Shown one piece after another: positions 12,331 to 26,149 of a DNA stretch of 64,000 nucleotides. The notes under the pieces are model-generated. The model did no database searches, had not been told where the DNA came from, and saw only the letters and a program-made list of their open reading frames with translations. The stretch covers positions 10,711,361-10,775,360 of the forward strand of contig NC_067120.1 of the NCBI RefSeq assembly GCF_021347895.1, read 5' to 3'. The DNA comes from Acanthochromis polyacanthus (taxonomy: Eukaryota; Chordata; Actinopteri; Pomacentridae). A program made the translations under genes and the position numbers. Position 1 is the stretch's first letter, and the number at the start of each line of letters is the position of its first letter.

Positions 12331-13726
12331 CTGGTTATAATGGGCACCATTGCTGAGCATAAACGTGTCTTTATTATTATTACTATAAGTATACAGCAGT
12401 TATACAACCTTTTATAACTCTGAGTGTAAAACCAAAGTCTACTTTCTCCAGAAGTGGGTCTCAAGCACATCTGCTTTCGGTTTCTGTTCATAGGAATATG
12501 CAAGTGGTACCACTGCAGTGAGCATTAACAGAATACAACATGAATAATCTTCAGTGTGGGGTGTGTTTGTGCACAATGCTCCGGTCAGGTTAATTTGACA
12601 GTGTCAGCTGCTCCCAAAAGCCATAATCTCCATATCGAACTGCACATACTCGCTCTTTTGTGCTCTGCACTGGAGTGAAAAGAAAGCAGAGATTTCTCGG
12701 AAATCTTTGTTAAACCTTCAAGACAAAGGAAAGGTGTGACGCCCAGATAACGGCTCATATTACAAGAATTACAGGAGCTTCTGTCCTGCAGTTTTCCTCG
12801 GATTAACTTTAGTTTCATTACTGAGTAGGAGGAAATGGTGTACATGCATTAAAACCACTCACACTGTGAAAGATTTTGATTCCCACAGGTCATAGAAGCT
12901 TTAGCTCTTCCTGCTCTCAGTTGCAATGAGAATTTTATGGAGATAAAATTGTCAAAAGCCAAAGAAAGCGTTTAAAATCTCTCTATTCCTGCTTCTCAGT
13001 TATTCTGACATCAAGATAGAAAACTGCCATTTAACTTTTAGCTGTTGGATTTTCATTTACAAGTCTATGCTGGCTAACTCCTTTGTCCACAACGTGTATA
13101 CGCACTCTTGAGAAAACACCAGAACAAAGCCACAAGATTATACTCGTAATGGAGTTATGGGGCAATTCACAGACACTGATTAACTGACCTTAGTGAGACA
13201 TGAAGGGAAACTCAAGACAGACATCCCAGTTACAACTGCAAATACTCCACTACAGTTGCCACAGGGAGCTCCCTAAATGCAACCAACAGGAGATTCAGTT
13301 TCATGCGAGGTATGGCAATCAATAGGAGAAGGTAGCAAGTGAAGCTATTCCTGGTTTCTATCAACGGGATCTTGACTCTTAGTCAATAAGTAGTCTGACG
13401 CTTCTTACAAACACAGACATCTCCAAATCTGAGCCGGGCAGATGACATTTGGAGGAGCAGGAAGGCCGTGATAAAGACCCGAGAACAAGCCACAAAGACG
13501 TTTATTTCAACAGCAGAACTGAGACAAGCATGCAGATCAGGCCCGTTCTGTCAATTTAATCAAGGATACTGTTGAGGAATATTTCGTGAAACGGAGGACA
13601 AATTACGTCTTTTTCCTCACAGTTAATTTGTGTGAAAGAGGATTTCAATAAAAGTCTTTAAAACTTAAGTATTCGGATCAAAATTATTTCCGTTTCCACC
13701 AGGGCAGGGGGCAGATTTGCAAAAGC

Positions 13727-13828
13727 TATAAAAGGAAAAATAATCAAAAGTGTCTGGACATCGAAGAGTTTCAGCCTCCAGCAGCCAGGAAAGGACTCTT
13801 AATGATCCTGATGACAAAAGCAGACCAG
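13727..13828 (+). promoter_or_regulatory. TATA box followed by a donor-like site
   Basis: TATAAAAGG at 13727-13735 is a consensus TATA box. About 95 bp downstream, CAGACCAG is followed by GTAATG (donor-like, GT at 13829-13830), so a short first exon from about 13757 is conceivable. No coding sequence supports it. Confidence 0.15.
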
Positions 13829-16800
13829 GTAATGAAAGGCTTCTGCTTTCAAAAGTCCAACCTCAGTCCCCGTCAGAAGTTTCTGGACAATAATCTTGCC
13901 AGCTGCCTACGTGATGTCAGCGGATGGCAACATGTAATAGTCAAGGTGGGCGAGCATAAGCGTCATTAGTGTCCTTTGTGAGGAGCGATTCAAAGTGAAC
14001 CACTACTTGACCACCAAGCCTCGGAGATAACATTAATTCTGGTTTTGTGTGACAGCCAGAAAAAGAGGCCCGCATGAATCCGGCTGAGGTATGTAGAGGG
14101 AGTTCGACTCAGCGTGAGTACGAGAACAAGGGCCCCTCTGACAGCACAGAAATCTATATGCAACTCTGCACTTCACTGCTCTCTCCTGCATGATGCATAA
14201 ACTGAATCATCCCTTTCACTCTCTACACAGACGTGATAGTGTGCTCTGGCTATGGATGATACTCTCCCATCTCTCCGTCTATGATCTCCTCCTAAATCCT
14301 TCCAGAAACACATCAACCTCATCAGTTCGACAGAATCATTTCTTTTGCAAAATGCTTACTGCGGATTAAAGCGCATCCAATCAAAGGCACACGTTCAGTT
14401 TTATTAGTGGGAGGGCGCGATTCTTCTTGGTTCTTCACCCAGATTCAATCAAAGCTATTTATCTCTATATATTTATATAAGACATGATAATGAAATTGAT
14501 CTTTGTGAACTCCAAAGTCTGACAAATGAATTAGAAATGTTTCTTTCATTTCTTTATAATTAATGCATTCAATTAAAAAATGATACAGTTCAACTGATTA
14601 GTGATTTCACTGCTCGTCACAATAAATAACTAAATAGATTATTAAAATAAAGCGCAAGATTAACACTGAAACACAGTTTTAGCCTTTTAAATTTCATTCT
14701 TGTCCTTTTCTGCCTTCCTGCGTAATGTCTTTGAATTAGAATAAAAATATATTGCAAACTGTCATATTTGTATCTTTATTTTTCATCAAACTTTGAATTT
14801 AAAAGTGCAGGGATATCCCCAATGGAAACTGATGGAGGTTTAGAGTTGTTACTGAGTTATAGTCCAAAAGCTTCATCATCTCTATCAGGAGCAGCAGCAG
14901 TTCTGACAGTCCACTCCTCGCAGTGAAAATAATTAGCTGGGGAGGGGAAGAGGTCATTAAATCAAGCAGTAAGAGGTTCTGCCGGGAATAGGGTGAGATT
15001 TGGTCACAAGAAAGGGCCTGATTCATTAACATGTTGTTGAAGGAAGAATAAAACTCTGCAAATATGCAACTCTGTCTACATAAACTATAAGTCTTCATAA
15101 TTAGCTCAACCTGTGATTCAAAATAGATTTTACAATATCAAACTATCTGCCCGTCACTATGAAAGCACTTTATAGTAGATCCCGTCACAAAAGAGGAACT
15201 AAGTTTTATAATTAACCAAGCAGGGACATTCCCAGCAGTCTTTGCCAGTCATTTCCTGTTATAGAGCTCCTGGTGTACAGTAAAAATATCACTATATATC
15301 AGTGAATGACGAAGCCGGCCCAATGATAGCACTACTTTAAAGACTGTGAGTATTATAAATAGCAGCGCTGCTGAAACAGGTGGCTCCACCATTAGCATTT
15401 GCTATTTGAGTCGAGTAGGAGGGGTCAAGGCTTGCTGGATTCCACACACAGTCTGTTGACTGGAAAAGTGTTGATTAATAAATGTGACCTTGTGGCATGG
15501 CTTTTATCTAAAGAAGCCACCTGTACGCATGCACACGTTGACCACTAACGTCACCCCCCTTGGATAACCCCGGCCACAAGCTCCCACATGTGGCCTTCAA
15601 CCTGCACTTCCCCTCCTGCCCGCCTCGACACCTCCACGGAGCAGATGTTAGATGTGGAGGATATCATCTGTCAGAGAGGCTTTAATGGAGGAGTACGCCT
15701 GCAGATATGGACAGAGTGGCTGATTCACCGGTCGAGCAGTGTGGGCGTACACTGTTGACACATTTCTGCACTGGTCCTACAGCCTTCTCACGTTATTGTG
15801 AAACTACTTGTTCCGGTCTAAAGATACCTGTCTATGAGTAACACATGACAGCACCTTTATCATAAATCACCAGTATCGGCTCAGAGTGATTCGTGCGTCA
15901 TCGCAGGACTTTCTGGGTATTCTGACTTCCCAACTCATCATGACTGAAAAACCAATTAAGCAGCTCCTGTTAAAACTGATGATCCAGGAGCTCGATGAGT
16001 TTAAGAGAAGAGGGCTAAATTACAAAGGGCTGCACCTCACAAGTTAGTCTTCAGCCAGAGATTAGTGACAAAGTTCACAATCAGTAGCAGTCAGGTTTAA
16101 CTGTTGTGTAACTACCTGAAAAATCCAGCTTAACGGACAAGACTTGTTTGCTAATACAGTAGAGGATCTATTTCAAAATAAGAGCAAAGACACAGTATTA
16201 ATTTTTTTTAAAACATATGACCTAAGACATAAGAGTCTGTATAATAATGAATGCAAACCGTGAAGATTTTGAACTTTGCTTCATAAAAATTCCAATAGTA
16301 GCCTGTATTTTAGACTTGAAACCAGTAAAAATAAACTAGTGGCAAAATTAGGCATTTCCTATTTGGCTTAAAATACACATTTCTCCACATCTACAGACAG
16401 ATATACAACAAAGCTACACTTACAAAGAATTTGTAGTTATATTTAATATACTTTTTATCCCATAAAATGGAAATTTTTGGAACTAAAGCTGCAGTTTATG
16501 GGCGTGACAGTGATTTGTAGTTGAATGATTTCAATTAGGTGAAGCTTTTCTAGCCAAGTCTTGAACATTTCTTGTTTTAAGGATGCAACTTTGTTTCAGT
16601 AACTAGTAGCTTCCAACAATTGGCAAAGAGCTTGAGGCACAAACTCAGTGATGGATCGACAAAAAGCTGGCGCCACACACTTTTCCCCCAGTTAATGTGA
16701 ATCTACAAGTCTGCATTTCTAAATAGTGACTGTGATGTCTAAAGAAACACCCTCTCTTTCCTGCTCGACCCATTTTAAGTCCAGTCCCCAGACCCAGCGA

Positions 16801-19800
16801 AGAATAATTAATGGCTCATTCATCCCTGAGTGAACCATACAGCAGTAATTATGACCATATGCTTTCCAAAGACTTTTAATTGCCTAATTAAAATCTTATT
16901 AAACTATTGAACAGAGATAGGGGACATTTTGAACTTAAGGTTCAGGGGAGTTAAATTCATCAAGCTGGCTTCTCCTCTGGGGCTTGTGACACACGGTCAG
17001 AAATTGTAAATTTTTATCACAAGTGCTGAATTCCTCAAACACACCAAATTTGAAGCTATCAGGAACTAAGAGTGTATTGATAAATTAATGTAATATATGG
17101 CTGTGAAAGTGGATGAGCATATTTCATCACCTCTGTCTTTGAAACCTACACAAGTGCTTAAATCAGCCCTGTCTCAGAAGTGAAAATATGTGAAACGATA
17201 TTCCATTTCATTCCATTTCCCCCTCTGCACACATTTCCATAACAGATGTGGAGCCAGCAGAAGCAGCTTGCTGATGAAATGTAAAGTAGCGGAGCTGGGT
17301 CTGTCACCAGGCCTGCTATCACTATCAGTGTCAAAGTGAGTGAAAGAAGAGCAGCAGGGGCTCCATGGAAAAGTGCATTAATACTGAAAGAGGCAAGGAC
17401 GAAGAGAAGAAAATGAAAGGACAAAGACACCTTTTCTTACTGCTTCTCTCCTCATCAAACTCTAATATCTGTATTAAAACTTGTATGGAGAAAGAAATCG
17501 CTTGAATAACTGATTTCATCTACAAAATTCAATGAGATCTTTATACCAGGTGAAAGCCATTCTCCTCTCCTGGTTCCTTATCTGTTATTACTCTGCGCTT
17601 TAGGCCAACGCTCCCCTGTCAAAACACACCAGATAGCATAAACTTGGCTTAAAATTATTAATGTGTTGCTGTTAATAAAACCTCAAATATGACAAAAACG
17701 GAGGGACTGAGAAGGAATTGGCATAAGTTTCTACTTTTCTTTCTCTCTGCACTCTTTTCAAAAACTCAGTGTAAGCCGATCCACTTTTAGGAAGGAGCCG
17801 GCACTGTTGATCTTGCTGAAATGGCCTATTTCTTTTCTCCAGTCTGTTTTGCTGTTGTCACACCCTTTTTTGCTGGGAAAGGAAACACCTACATCTTTAT
17901 TCAGTTTTATCAAAGTACACCTTACAGGTACTAAGCTGGCAACCCATTTTTGCGTACCAGCCATCAGCTTTGAGCATTTTAAACCATTAGATGATTACTT
18001 GTGCGGTAAACTACTCTCGTGTTGTACATTTTCAGGGGATAAAATTTGTCATATCATTCAATGCATCTGCAAGTGATTATCATCTCCTTACAAAAGGTGT
18101 TCGTCTTTTCCTAACATTTGGAGGAATGGCCCTGAAACACACTGCTTCTACTGCTTACACTACAATTGTTTATGCTACTGTTAATATTAGAAAACATATT
18201 AATACTTTCATAAATATTGCTATCAAAAGGATGGACACAAGTGCTCGACAAGCAGAGTCTGTGCTTTAATCTTGAATGACTTATGGATTTGTGCTTGAAA
18301 TAATTTTATTATTGTAATGATAGCCAAGATTAAGTGCAAACTGAGGATTCATTCTCTAGAGGTATTTGTTTTGACTTGTTAAAGAGCATAGTTTTGAGTA
18401 TTATTATTATGTGAATTTATTTTTGCACAGTTATTTGCCTTTGGGGTGTGTTGCACCACATGCTGACAAATCTATTACCTGCAGACAGATCCTGTTTAAC
18501 TCCCTCGTACTCAGAGTTGCAGCTAGAAAACTCCATTTGTGACCTGATAATACTCATTAAGAAGTTTTACATTTACCATCTCATGTATGTCCATGCTGCA
18601 GTATTGTGACGAGGCTGATGAGAGCTTTACGTCAAAGTCTTCTGCTAAACGGTGGGTTGACAGTAACAGTCTGTGGGACCATATGCAGTCGAGGCCAGGA
18701 AAAGCAACAAATTCATCAATGACTATTTTATGACAGGAATAAAAACACACTGTATCATACTGTTCCGCGAAGGGCCTGTTTTTATGAGGGTTCCTGGCCG
18801 CTGCCAGACACAGGTGAGGAAATGTTTCAGCCCTGGCTGCTGTAAGTGGGTCAGGCCTGTTGAAACACTCAGTCCCGTTCGAAATGTCTCCACTTGTTTG
18901 CAATAAAATTCCATCTGCATTTGCGAGAGTGAAATATTGGCTCTGATAGAGTGAGTGCGATAACTGGCATCTACCTAAGGTGCTGTATTGGGCTTGTTCT
19001 TGTTTACCTCCATGAACTTTATTTGCCGTCATAGATAAGCCTGTGAAACACACCTATGGCATGCTGAGGGTGTAATTTTGGAGAAATAATATATGTTATG
19101 GTGACATTACTCTAAATATCATAAGTATTAAGCAGGATTTCTGCTGTGTCTGAACTGCATGTCAGATGATGTCAGCTAAGCCCACCCTGACACGTTTACA
19201 ACGCTGGATAGGAGGTGCGTCTGTCACCTGGTATCTGTAATTTTCCAAAACCGACAATTTGACATACTTCACGTTGTACTGCATTACTCCCCTTTCTTAC
19301 ACAACTATTGTGGCACATTTCATTCATACAACACCAAGCAACAATATCAATGTGTCCCTGGAGAGACTGTCGGAAAAAGTGTGCTCTTATCCTTATTTCT
19401 AAATGATATCATACCTATTCCTGTCAATGACGAGCAGCTTTTTACTCGACTACAGACAGCCACGATTGATTGAGTTGTATGTCTCAACAAAAAACCAAAT
19501 GAGCTTAAAAGAGTATGTAAAGAATGTTCCTGTGTAAAGAAACTGCAAAATATAAACTCATTACCAGATAAAGCAGTCGTACGTGAAGAGAAAAAGACAA
19601 GCAAACTTTCAGTTTCAAACATTTGTCACAGTTATTATGTAGGTCAAGCTGGCGGACAAAGAGGAATAATGTGTTGCATTAATATTTGCTGCCCATGTAA
19701 ATTCATGGACCGCTCAATCAGCACACAATGCATTGAAACATTTGTCCTCTTTGAAATTGATTAGGCTGGTGTGGCATCCATGAAAGGCTGTAAACAAAGC

Positions 19801-22747
19801 GGCGTGGCTGTTCTCCTTGATGTCCACAGCGAGAAGCTGCATGCATTCCCGTAGCTTAGAGGCTTAAACAGAAGCTCAGGCTATAGGCCATTGGGCAAAG
19901 AGCTGCACACATCCATCACTGCGTAAGACCGATAAAAGGCTCAGAATATCCACTTCTCCACATGCACACAGAGCAGCCTTCAACGAAATGTAAGAGTTCA
20001 GAGTCTAAAAAGCACATCATCACCCTTGTAGTGACACACCGCTCAAGGTTTTACACGTCTTCTTCATACAGAGAATTCATTTAATACTAAAGAGAGAGAA
20101 TGACGTTTTCACAAAATTTAATAATCAACTCACTTTCTATCAAATAATTTCCGCATGAACAAACTAATAGTTTCAGCACTAATAATGATCTAGCAAAGCC
20201 TGAACAAGCTCATGCTGCACCTTACTGCCTCCTGAAAGCACTTAAACCTTGTGGGGAAAAATGGAAAGTTTCATGTGTTTCTTTGATACAGTTTTTTTCA
20301 TATTACAAGCAAAGATCACTGACAGCCCAGGGACAGATGTGTTCATTCAAGCAGATGTAATCAGGTTCATGTTCACTCTTCAATCATCTATTGAACAGCC
20401 TATTTAAAATGACACCTGTGAGAACTGCTTAGAGCTTAATCCAGTTGTGTGCAAACTAAAGTTGATCTACGATGGCCCAAGTTCAAGCAAACGCCCTGTG
20501 AGCCTAGCCAGATTACAAGATGAAATTTGTGCTCTTTATGTGGTTATTTTTTTCAATATGAACAATAATTTGGACGTCTGTTACTTTACAATATTTGCAG
20601 GCTTGCAAAAATTGTATTAAAGCATTCAAAACTCTAAACATGACATTAAGTATAGACTGCTTTTGCAGAAAAAAATCCTCAGTAAGACAAAAGGCCTCCT
20701 TTGAGAGATGCAGATGGCACGCAGTGTTCTGTGAAAACATTGAGGGAAATTGAAAGTCTGTTAACAACACCAAGACTAGCTGTGCAATACTCTCAAAATC
20801 AAGTTCATGGGATAAGACTATACAAATGGTGAACAAATGATCCTGAGCCAGCAAATATGGAAAATCAGGTTTCATATGCCTGTGGTTATACTGGTTTATT
20901 TCATCTCTGGCTCCAGTCCTCAACATGTCCTTAAAGTTGATATCTAATGCAAGTCAAACCACTTTTTTGACTCCTTTATGTGGCATATAAGACCACATTA
21001 AAATATCTGTGTGGGGGTAGCCTGTTCCCTTTATGTGGGGTCTGAGAGTGAGGGCAGCTGCCCCCCACACAAAGTGACCTCACTTAGTAAAGATCAATAG
21101 CAAGTTGCACATTCCTTGCTCCGAGTCTTCAGCAGTCACTTAAGCCTTGGTATCCCAGTCATCCAAGCCATCTTGTGAATCCTTTAGGACAATGATATTT
21201 GGGGTAAATTCCAATCATTGAAATCCAACATCCTAGACGACCAGATCTGACCTATGAGGGCAACGCATCTGGTAAAACCATACGTGGTTGATGAGCTCTT
21301 GTCACTCAAGAGCATCAGCCTATAGGCAATGTTAATGCAGTCACACAAGGGCAAATCTGTCAAGCCAGCATTGCTCAGTTTAGATCTAGTTTTGCACATG
21401 TGTGCTTCACATTTTTCCCCGTGCCTCTTTAAACTGCACTGCACACTGTCTTGCAAACAGCAAAATTATGGGGCCCACATTGATCCCTGGGCTAGATGAT
21501 TTAATGGCTGACTGACTGTTCTATTTAACCAGACAAGCATAATAAGGGGATTAGCAAACTATCAGATGACACAGTTCAGTGTGCTTGGCTGCAGGTATAC
21601 GGGCAGATATCACATGATTTGCTAATCATTGTGCAGATGGTATAAATTACTTCACTTTAGAAAAACAGCATTTTAAGAAAAAGAACAAAAAGCCAGTAGA
21701 ACTGCACCACACTTCACAAGATTTTGATGCCAAATTGCCTTCACCTGTTAGTTAAGTGGAGTTTCATCCTGAACATAAAAAGGACCCTTGAAGTTCATGT
21801 ACCTTTGTGTTGGCAGTGAAAACCCACACAGTGTGTGCTTGAGATGCAATCAGAGTCCTGACATGTCTGTGCGGCGCCCAAACCCTCAGAGCTGGAAGCA
21901 TGTAGGTGGGAGCTGATGTCATGGGGAGATGGAGGTGAAATGATGTGTTACTAGAAAGCTGAGCCTCTTCATGGTGCTATCAGAGCACACAGCATGTCCT
22001 CAGACATATTCACCTACTTTCACAAGTTAGGCAAGAGCTGATTGACTATGTGGCAATCACAGAAAGGCACTCTGTTGTGAAATTCAAGAGTTAAGAATAA
22101 AACTTTTAGATGTAGTTCTGAGTAAAGCAGGGGGAAAAAAAACATACTATCCAAGTCAATGATGCATGTTAGTATAATCCAAAGGAAGTTAAAGCCCCTC
22201 TGATGGTTCAACATTAAAAAAGTAAATTAAATAAAGTAAATAACTGGTTAAGAAAAACATTGAAATCTCGTGATAATAAACAATTACTCAGCACGAGAAT
22301 TCCAAAGTCACTCATTTCCCGCAAACCGAAGACACTGCTGACGCTGGACTGTGACGACACTATCAGGCAAGCAAGCGATTCATCCCATTATTTATAAACT
22401 ATAAGATGTAAGGTCAATGATTTGAGCAATGACAGTAAACAAACTTGCCTTGCTTGTGTCACAAACTAAACACAAAGAGAAGTCGACCACTAGAGAGTCC
22501 TGAATTTAGACCAGAAGATGTTTCTCTGTTTCACAAAGTAAGTTTCTGTTAAGTTACGAAGCTAAAAGACTCTAAGTATGGACAGTGACGTGTCTCACTA
22601 AGAAATCTTATTACTGTGAAGGGTATTTCTGTGTTTCTAGAAAGCATCTGCGTGCTCCATTCTGTCATCGAAACCAGTGAGACCCGGTAAGTCATACTGG
22701 GGAAAAAAAGCATCAACAGTGCTAGTTCCTGTGAGCTTAAACTGCAC

Positions 22748-22854
22748 CTGCATGCTGAACAGCTTCATCCCCTCCAGATGTCTGGAGGCCTCGCTAGACC
22801 TAGAGCCAGCACATCTATAACTGTCTCCTCGACTGCCCAGACTCTGGTGGATAA
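22748..22854 (-). other. Candidate minus-strand internal exon (107 nt)
   Basis: On the minus strand a pyrimidine-rich stretch ending TTTCTTTCTGGCAG is followed by an open 107-nt segment (TTATCCACCAGAGTC... to ...AGCATGCAG) and then GTGCAG, a moderate donor. The reading frame stays open through both sites. The peptide is Ser/Arg-rich and not recognised. The splice sites could be chance matches. Confidence 0.15.
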
Positions 22855-23550
22855 CTGCCAGAAAGAAAGCAGAGATGTAGGGGGATCTGAGCCCTGCAGC
22901 CACTCATGCTGCACTGAAAAAAGTGCTGAAAGAGGCCATAAGATGCCTTGTGTGCTGTGTCTTAATATATCACATCTTCAATCCAATCTGATGAATTATT
23001 CAGACACTGCTATCTACTGTGCCTCTCACCTAAAACATCTGCCCTGCCAGCCTGTCTGCCAGGTCTGGCTTACACTCGGCTCTGCCACAGGAAGCTTTTA
23101 GTCTGCTGCTGTCCTGTGGTCTCTGTTCCATTTAACCCTCTTCCTCTATCTCTATTTCCATCTCCTGGACTTGGACAGTTGAGGAACTAAAGCGAAGAGA
23201 AAAAGAGATCAGGTTAGCGTGTCAAAAAGAGGGACCAGTCTGTACAAGATTTAAAAATGAAAACAGCAGATTTGAAAGATCTGTGGGAATATCTGGGTTG
23301 TCAAAGAAACAAACTACCTTGTATGACCTGTTGTTAGCAGACGTCTGAAAGCAAAAGTGCTGTGAAGGGCCACACAAGGAAAGAAAAAGCTGCTGTCATA
23401 AAGAGTTATGACAATCCCGGTATAATTGGCTCCTCAGAGGTATTCGTGATGTGTTATTCAACTGCAAACATGAATAGTGGAGAATGAAAGAGAACTTGAG
23501 CAAGAAGTACTTTTTCACTTCTGCACAAGTGCTCAAAAACTGTCAGAGGG

Positions 23551-23578
23551 CCCCCCCCCCCCCCCAAAAAAAAAAAAA
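23551..23578 (+). repeat. C15-A13 homopolymer pair
   Basis: Fifteen C directly followed by thirteen A. Sequencing length errors are likely here. Confidence 0.9.
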
Positions 23579-25257
23579 CTCTGACGGCTAAAGATTTTGG
23601 GGACAAAAAAAACTGAAGTCACATTTCGCCTGTGTTTCATGAAAAACTCGGGGGCAAGGGAGTGTATAATATTCTAGCTCTGGGCTATTTCACACACAAG
23701 CAGGGGGCAAGAAGCAGAAAACAGAGCAGGTAGCATTACATATTTCCAGGTCAGTCAAGTGAGGAGTGTTTGTGAGGGATAAAGGTGCACAGTGACCTCC
23801 CCCTGTACTGTTTTTGGATTTTAGCAGGGCATGAAATGACTAAACACCAGCATCTTCACCGTCATCCTCCGTCGCACGCTTCTCATTCATAACTTTCAGC
23901 CAATGACCCACCTAACACTATTTGTGGAGCAATTTTGTCCGTCAATCAAAGTGTTTCGACCGCTAATGTGCATCAAATGTTTTGCTGTAAAAAGCTTCTC
24001 AATAAAAAGGGCGCTGGGCATTAATATTAAAAGAAAGTACAGCTTGTTTACAATGAGGCAATTAGACTTCTGTGATCAGAGAGCTACGGCAGGAATGTCT
24101 TTAAGGGTCAGTGGCACCATTAGCGGAGTAAAGGGCACAACCTGGAATGCTCAGAGATATCAAATCACAGCAGTGGGGGAGGGAAGGGCTGCTAAACAAG
24201 GCTCAGTCGGAGGCTGATTCAATCATCAGACCTGCTCTCGTACTCGTGTCGGGAAGCATACAAACACATTCGACCAGTAACAACAACGTGATGTATTAGC
24301 CGTATGTGATCTCAAGGTAGCTCCGGTGTTGGGAATGCAGAGGTACATAGCTTTGGGAGCAAAAATAGAACTTTATTATTAAACATGTAACATGCAAGAG
24401 GAACAGGTGTGAGGTGAAGGGTGATGGAAACGCGCCCCGAAAAGACAATTTTGTAATTCTCACACCGGCATGTAAACATACCCCACATGGTTGTGCGAAG
24501 CTGTTTCAAAGGGTTGTGTACAGTTTAAATAAAGCGCTGCATGTGCAAGGGGAAGGTCCCGGAGTGCTTCATTAGTGTGTGACGTGTTTTGATGCCCGTT
24601 TCGTACGGGTTCAAAGGCAGATCCTATGGTCTCTGTGACACCGGAGCAAAAGCACAGAGATCTGGCCGTGTTCCATATCCACAGTCATTTCCCACATCAT
24701 GGCACAGTCCTACACTGGGAATAAACAGAGGAACCCGCTGCGCTCCCAGAATGCATGTTTGCAAAGTTCCCATCAGTGAGTACACAGTAATAGGACTCCC
24801 AGAAGGCCTGTGTTTAACCTTTAGGTTACAAGTGGCTGGCCACTCCGCAGCCCACCCCTCCCTCCTGCGCCGCAGCTATTAACCCCTTTCTCACTCATTT
24901 TAGTCAGCACAAACAGCAACACAATAGAAGTCAGATTAAAATCACAGCATCTGAAGAATATGTGATTAAAAGGTCCAGAACAGCCATTGTATGGACGTTG
25001 TGGTGAGATTATTTTGTCAGCTGCCTTTTCAAAGGTCAGAAAGTACCTCTGAATCTGCACTTCTAAGGCAGCATGGGTGAGAAGGTCACAAACAGCAAGG
25101 AAATGTGAGAATCACAACTCATATTATTTGACTGAAAGGACAAGTTTGTGGTAGAAATTATTTCATCAAAGAAACAAGACAGCCTCAGTCAGTGCCACTC
25201 ATAATCCTCCCAAAAAATAGCAGGATGTGAAGCCTTATAAATGGAGCAAATATATAT

Positions 25258-25352
25258 TAGAGCCCAAACAATATAAAGTTTGCCTGATATTATTGTCCGA
25301 TATCATCTGTCGCAGATATTTTGTTATCGGCATATATGTTGTCTGATATGAA
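25258..25352 (+). repeat. GATATCGG-type dispersed repeat fragment
   Basis: TAGAGCCCAAACAATATAAA followed by CTGATATTATTGTCCGATAT and GTTATCGGCATATATGTTGT recalls a fish DNA-transposon-like repeat built around CCGATATTATCGG. Highly diverged; no transposase. Confidence 0.4.
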
Positions 25353-26108
25353 AACATTCTTTTACAGACCATAATGCAGAAAATGAGGCTTGGTTTCATT
25401 TAAAATGGTATCATCACATTGTTTGTCCAGCAGAGCAACTCTGACTCCACTCCACAATAACACTCAGCAGCACATGTAGCAGAGTATGCATCAGAGCTGA
25501 GCAGACAGTAGGTACCAGGCAGTTTGTCAAATACTTCTCTGGAAAGTTAATAAACACTGATCCCGTAATTTTCCCCTTGCAATATAACTTTAACACATAT
25601 AAAGCAAGTATTTTTTTACCCTCTTAAAATCCAGTACTGCTCAGGGTCCAGTATACACGGTAGTTTTGGCAAAGTAATTCCATTCTTTTTGAGTTTTCCA
25701 TTCTTCATTGTACAAATGTATTAAGTTGATAGCAATTGAATGGGTTCCAACAAACTAAAATTTGTCAAACATAAAGCCCTCTGTATTTGTATCACTCTTC
25801 TGCAGAGTAATTAGAGGAGACAACACTGCATCCCAGGACTGTGCTTTTATTTTACCCATGTTAGTTGCTGCAGTAAGCATAGATCTTGTCTTTGAGTGCA
25901 GCATGCAATATTTTGGCTGAATGCACTTCCAGCGAATTCCTTCTTGGAGGCATAAATGTAAACTGTTACTCTGTGAACTGTGACCAGTTCAGTGGTAATG
26001 CATTGTGTAAACTTGTGTTAGTGGCATGCAATTCAAACACAAACATTTGTGACACCAAACCATATGGGAATGAAAACATAAAATAACACAACAGCAAATC
26101 AAAAATGG

Positions 26109-26112
<4 letters not shown>

Positions 26113-26146
<34 letters not shown>
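26113..26146 (+). repeat. (TC)17 microsatellite
   Basis: Seventeen uninterrupted TC units. It produces an artefactual Arg-Glu repeat ORF on the minus strand. Confidence 0.95.

Positions 26147-26149
<3 letters not shown>

Larger units (their letters stand above)
12331..25257. other. Long noncoding stretch
   Basis: No host exon recognised. The longest frame (18523-19053, minus, 176 codons) has no known motif. Homeodomain-rich AT blocks occur at 16800-16910, 19650-19765 and 23960-24190. The candidate sites at 13727 and 22748 are listed separately. The only simple repeat of note is the homopolymer pair at 23551. Confidence 0.6.

Noticed and set aside
18523..19053. Minus-strand open frame of 176 codons
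   Set aside because: The second-longest frame in the window, but no known motif, no domain-like pattern and overlapping frames on the other strand. This length is plausible by chance in 64 kb.
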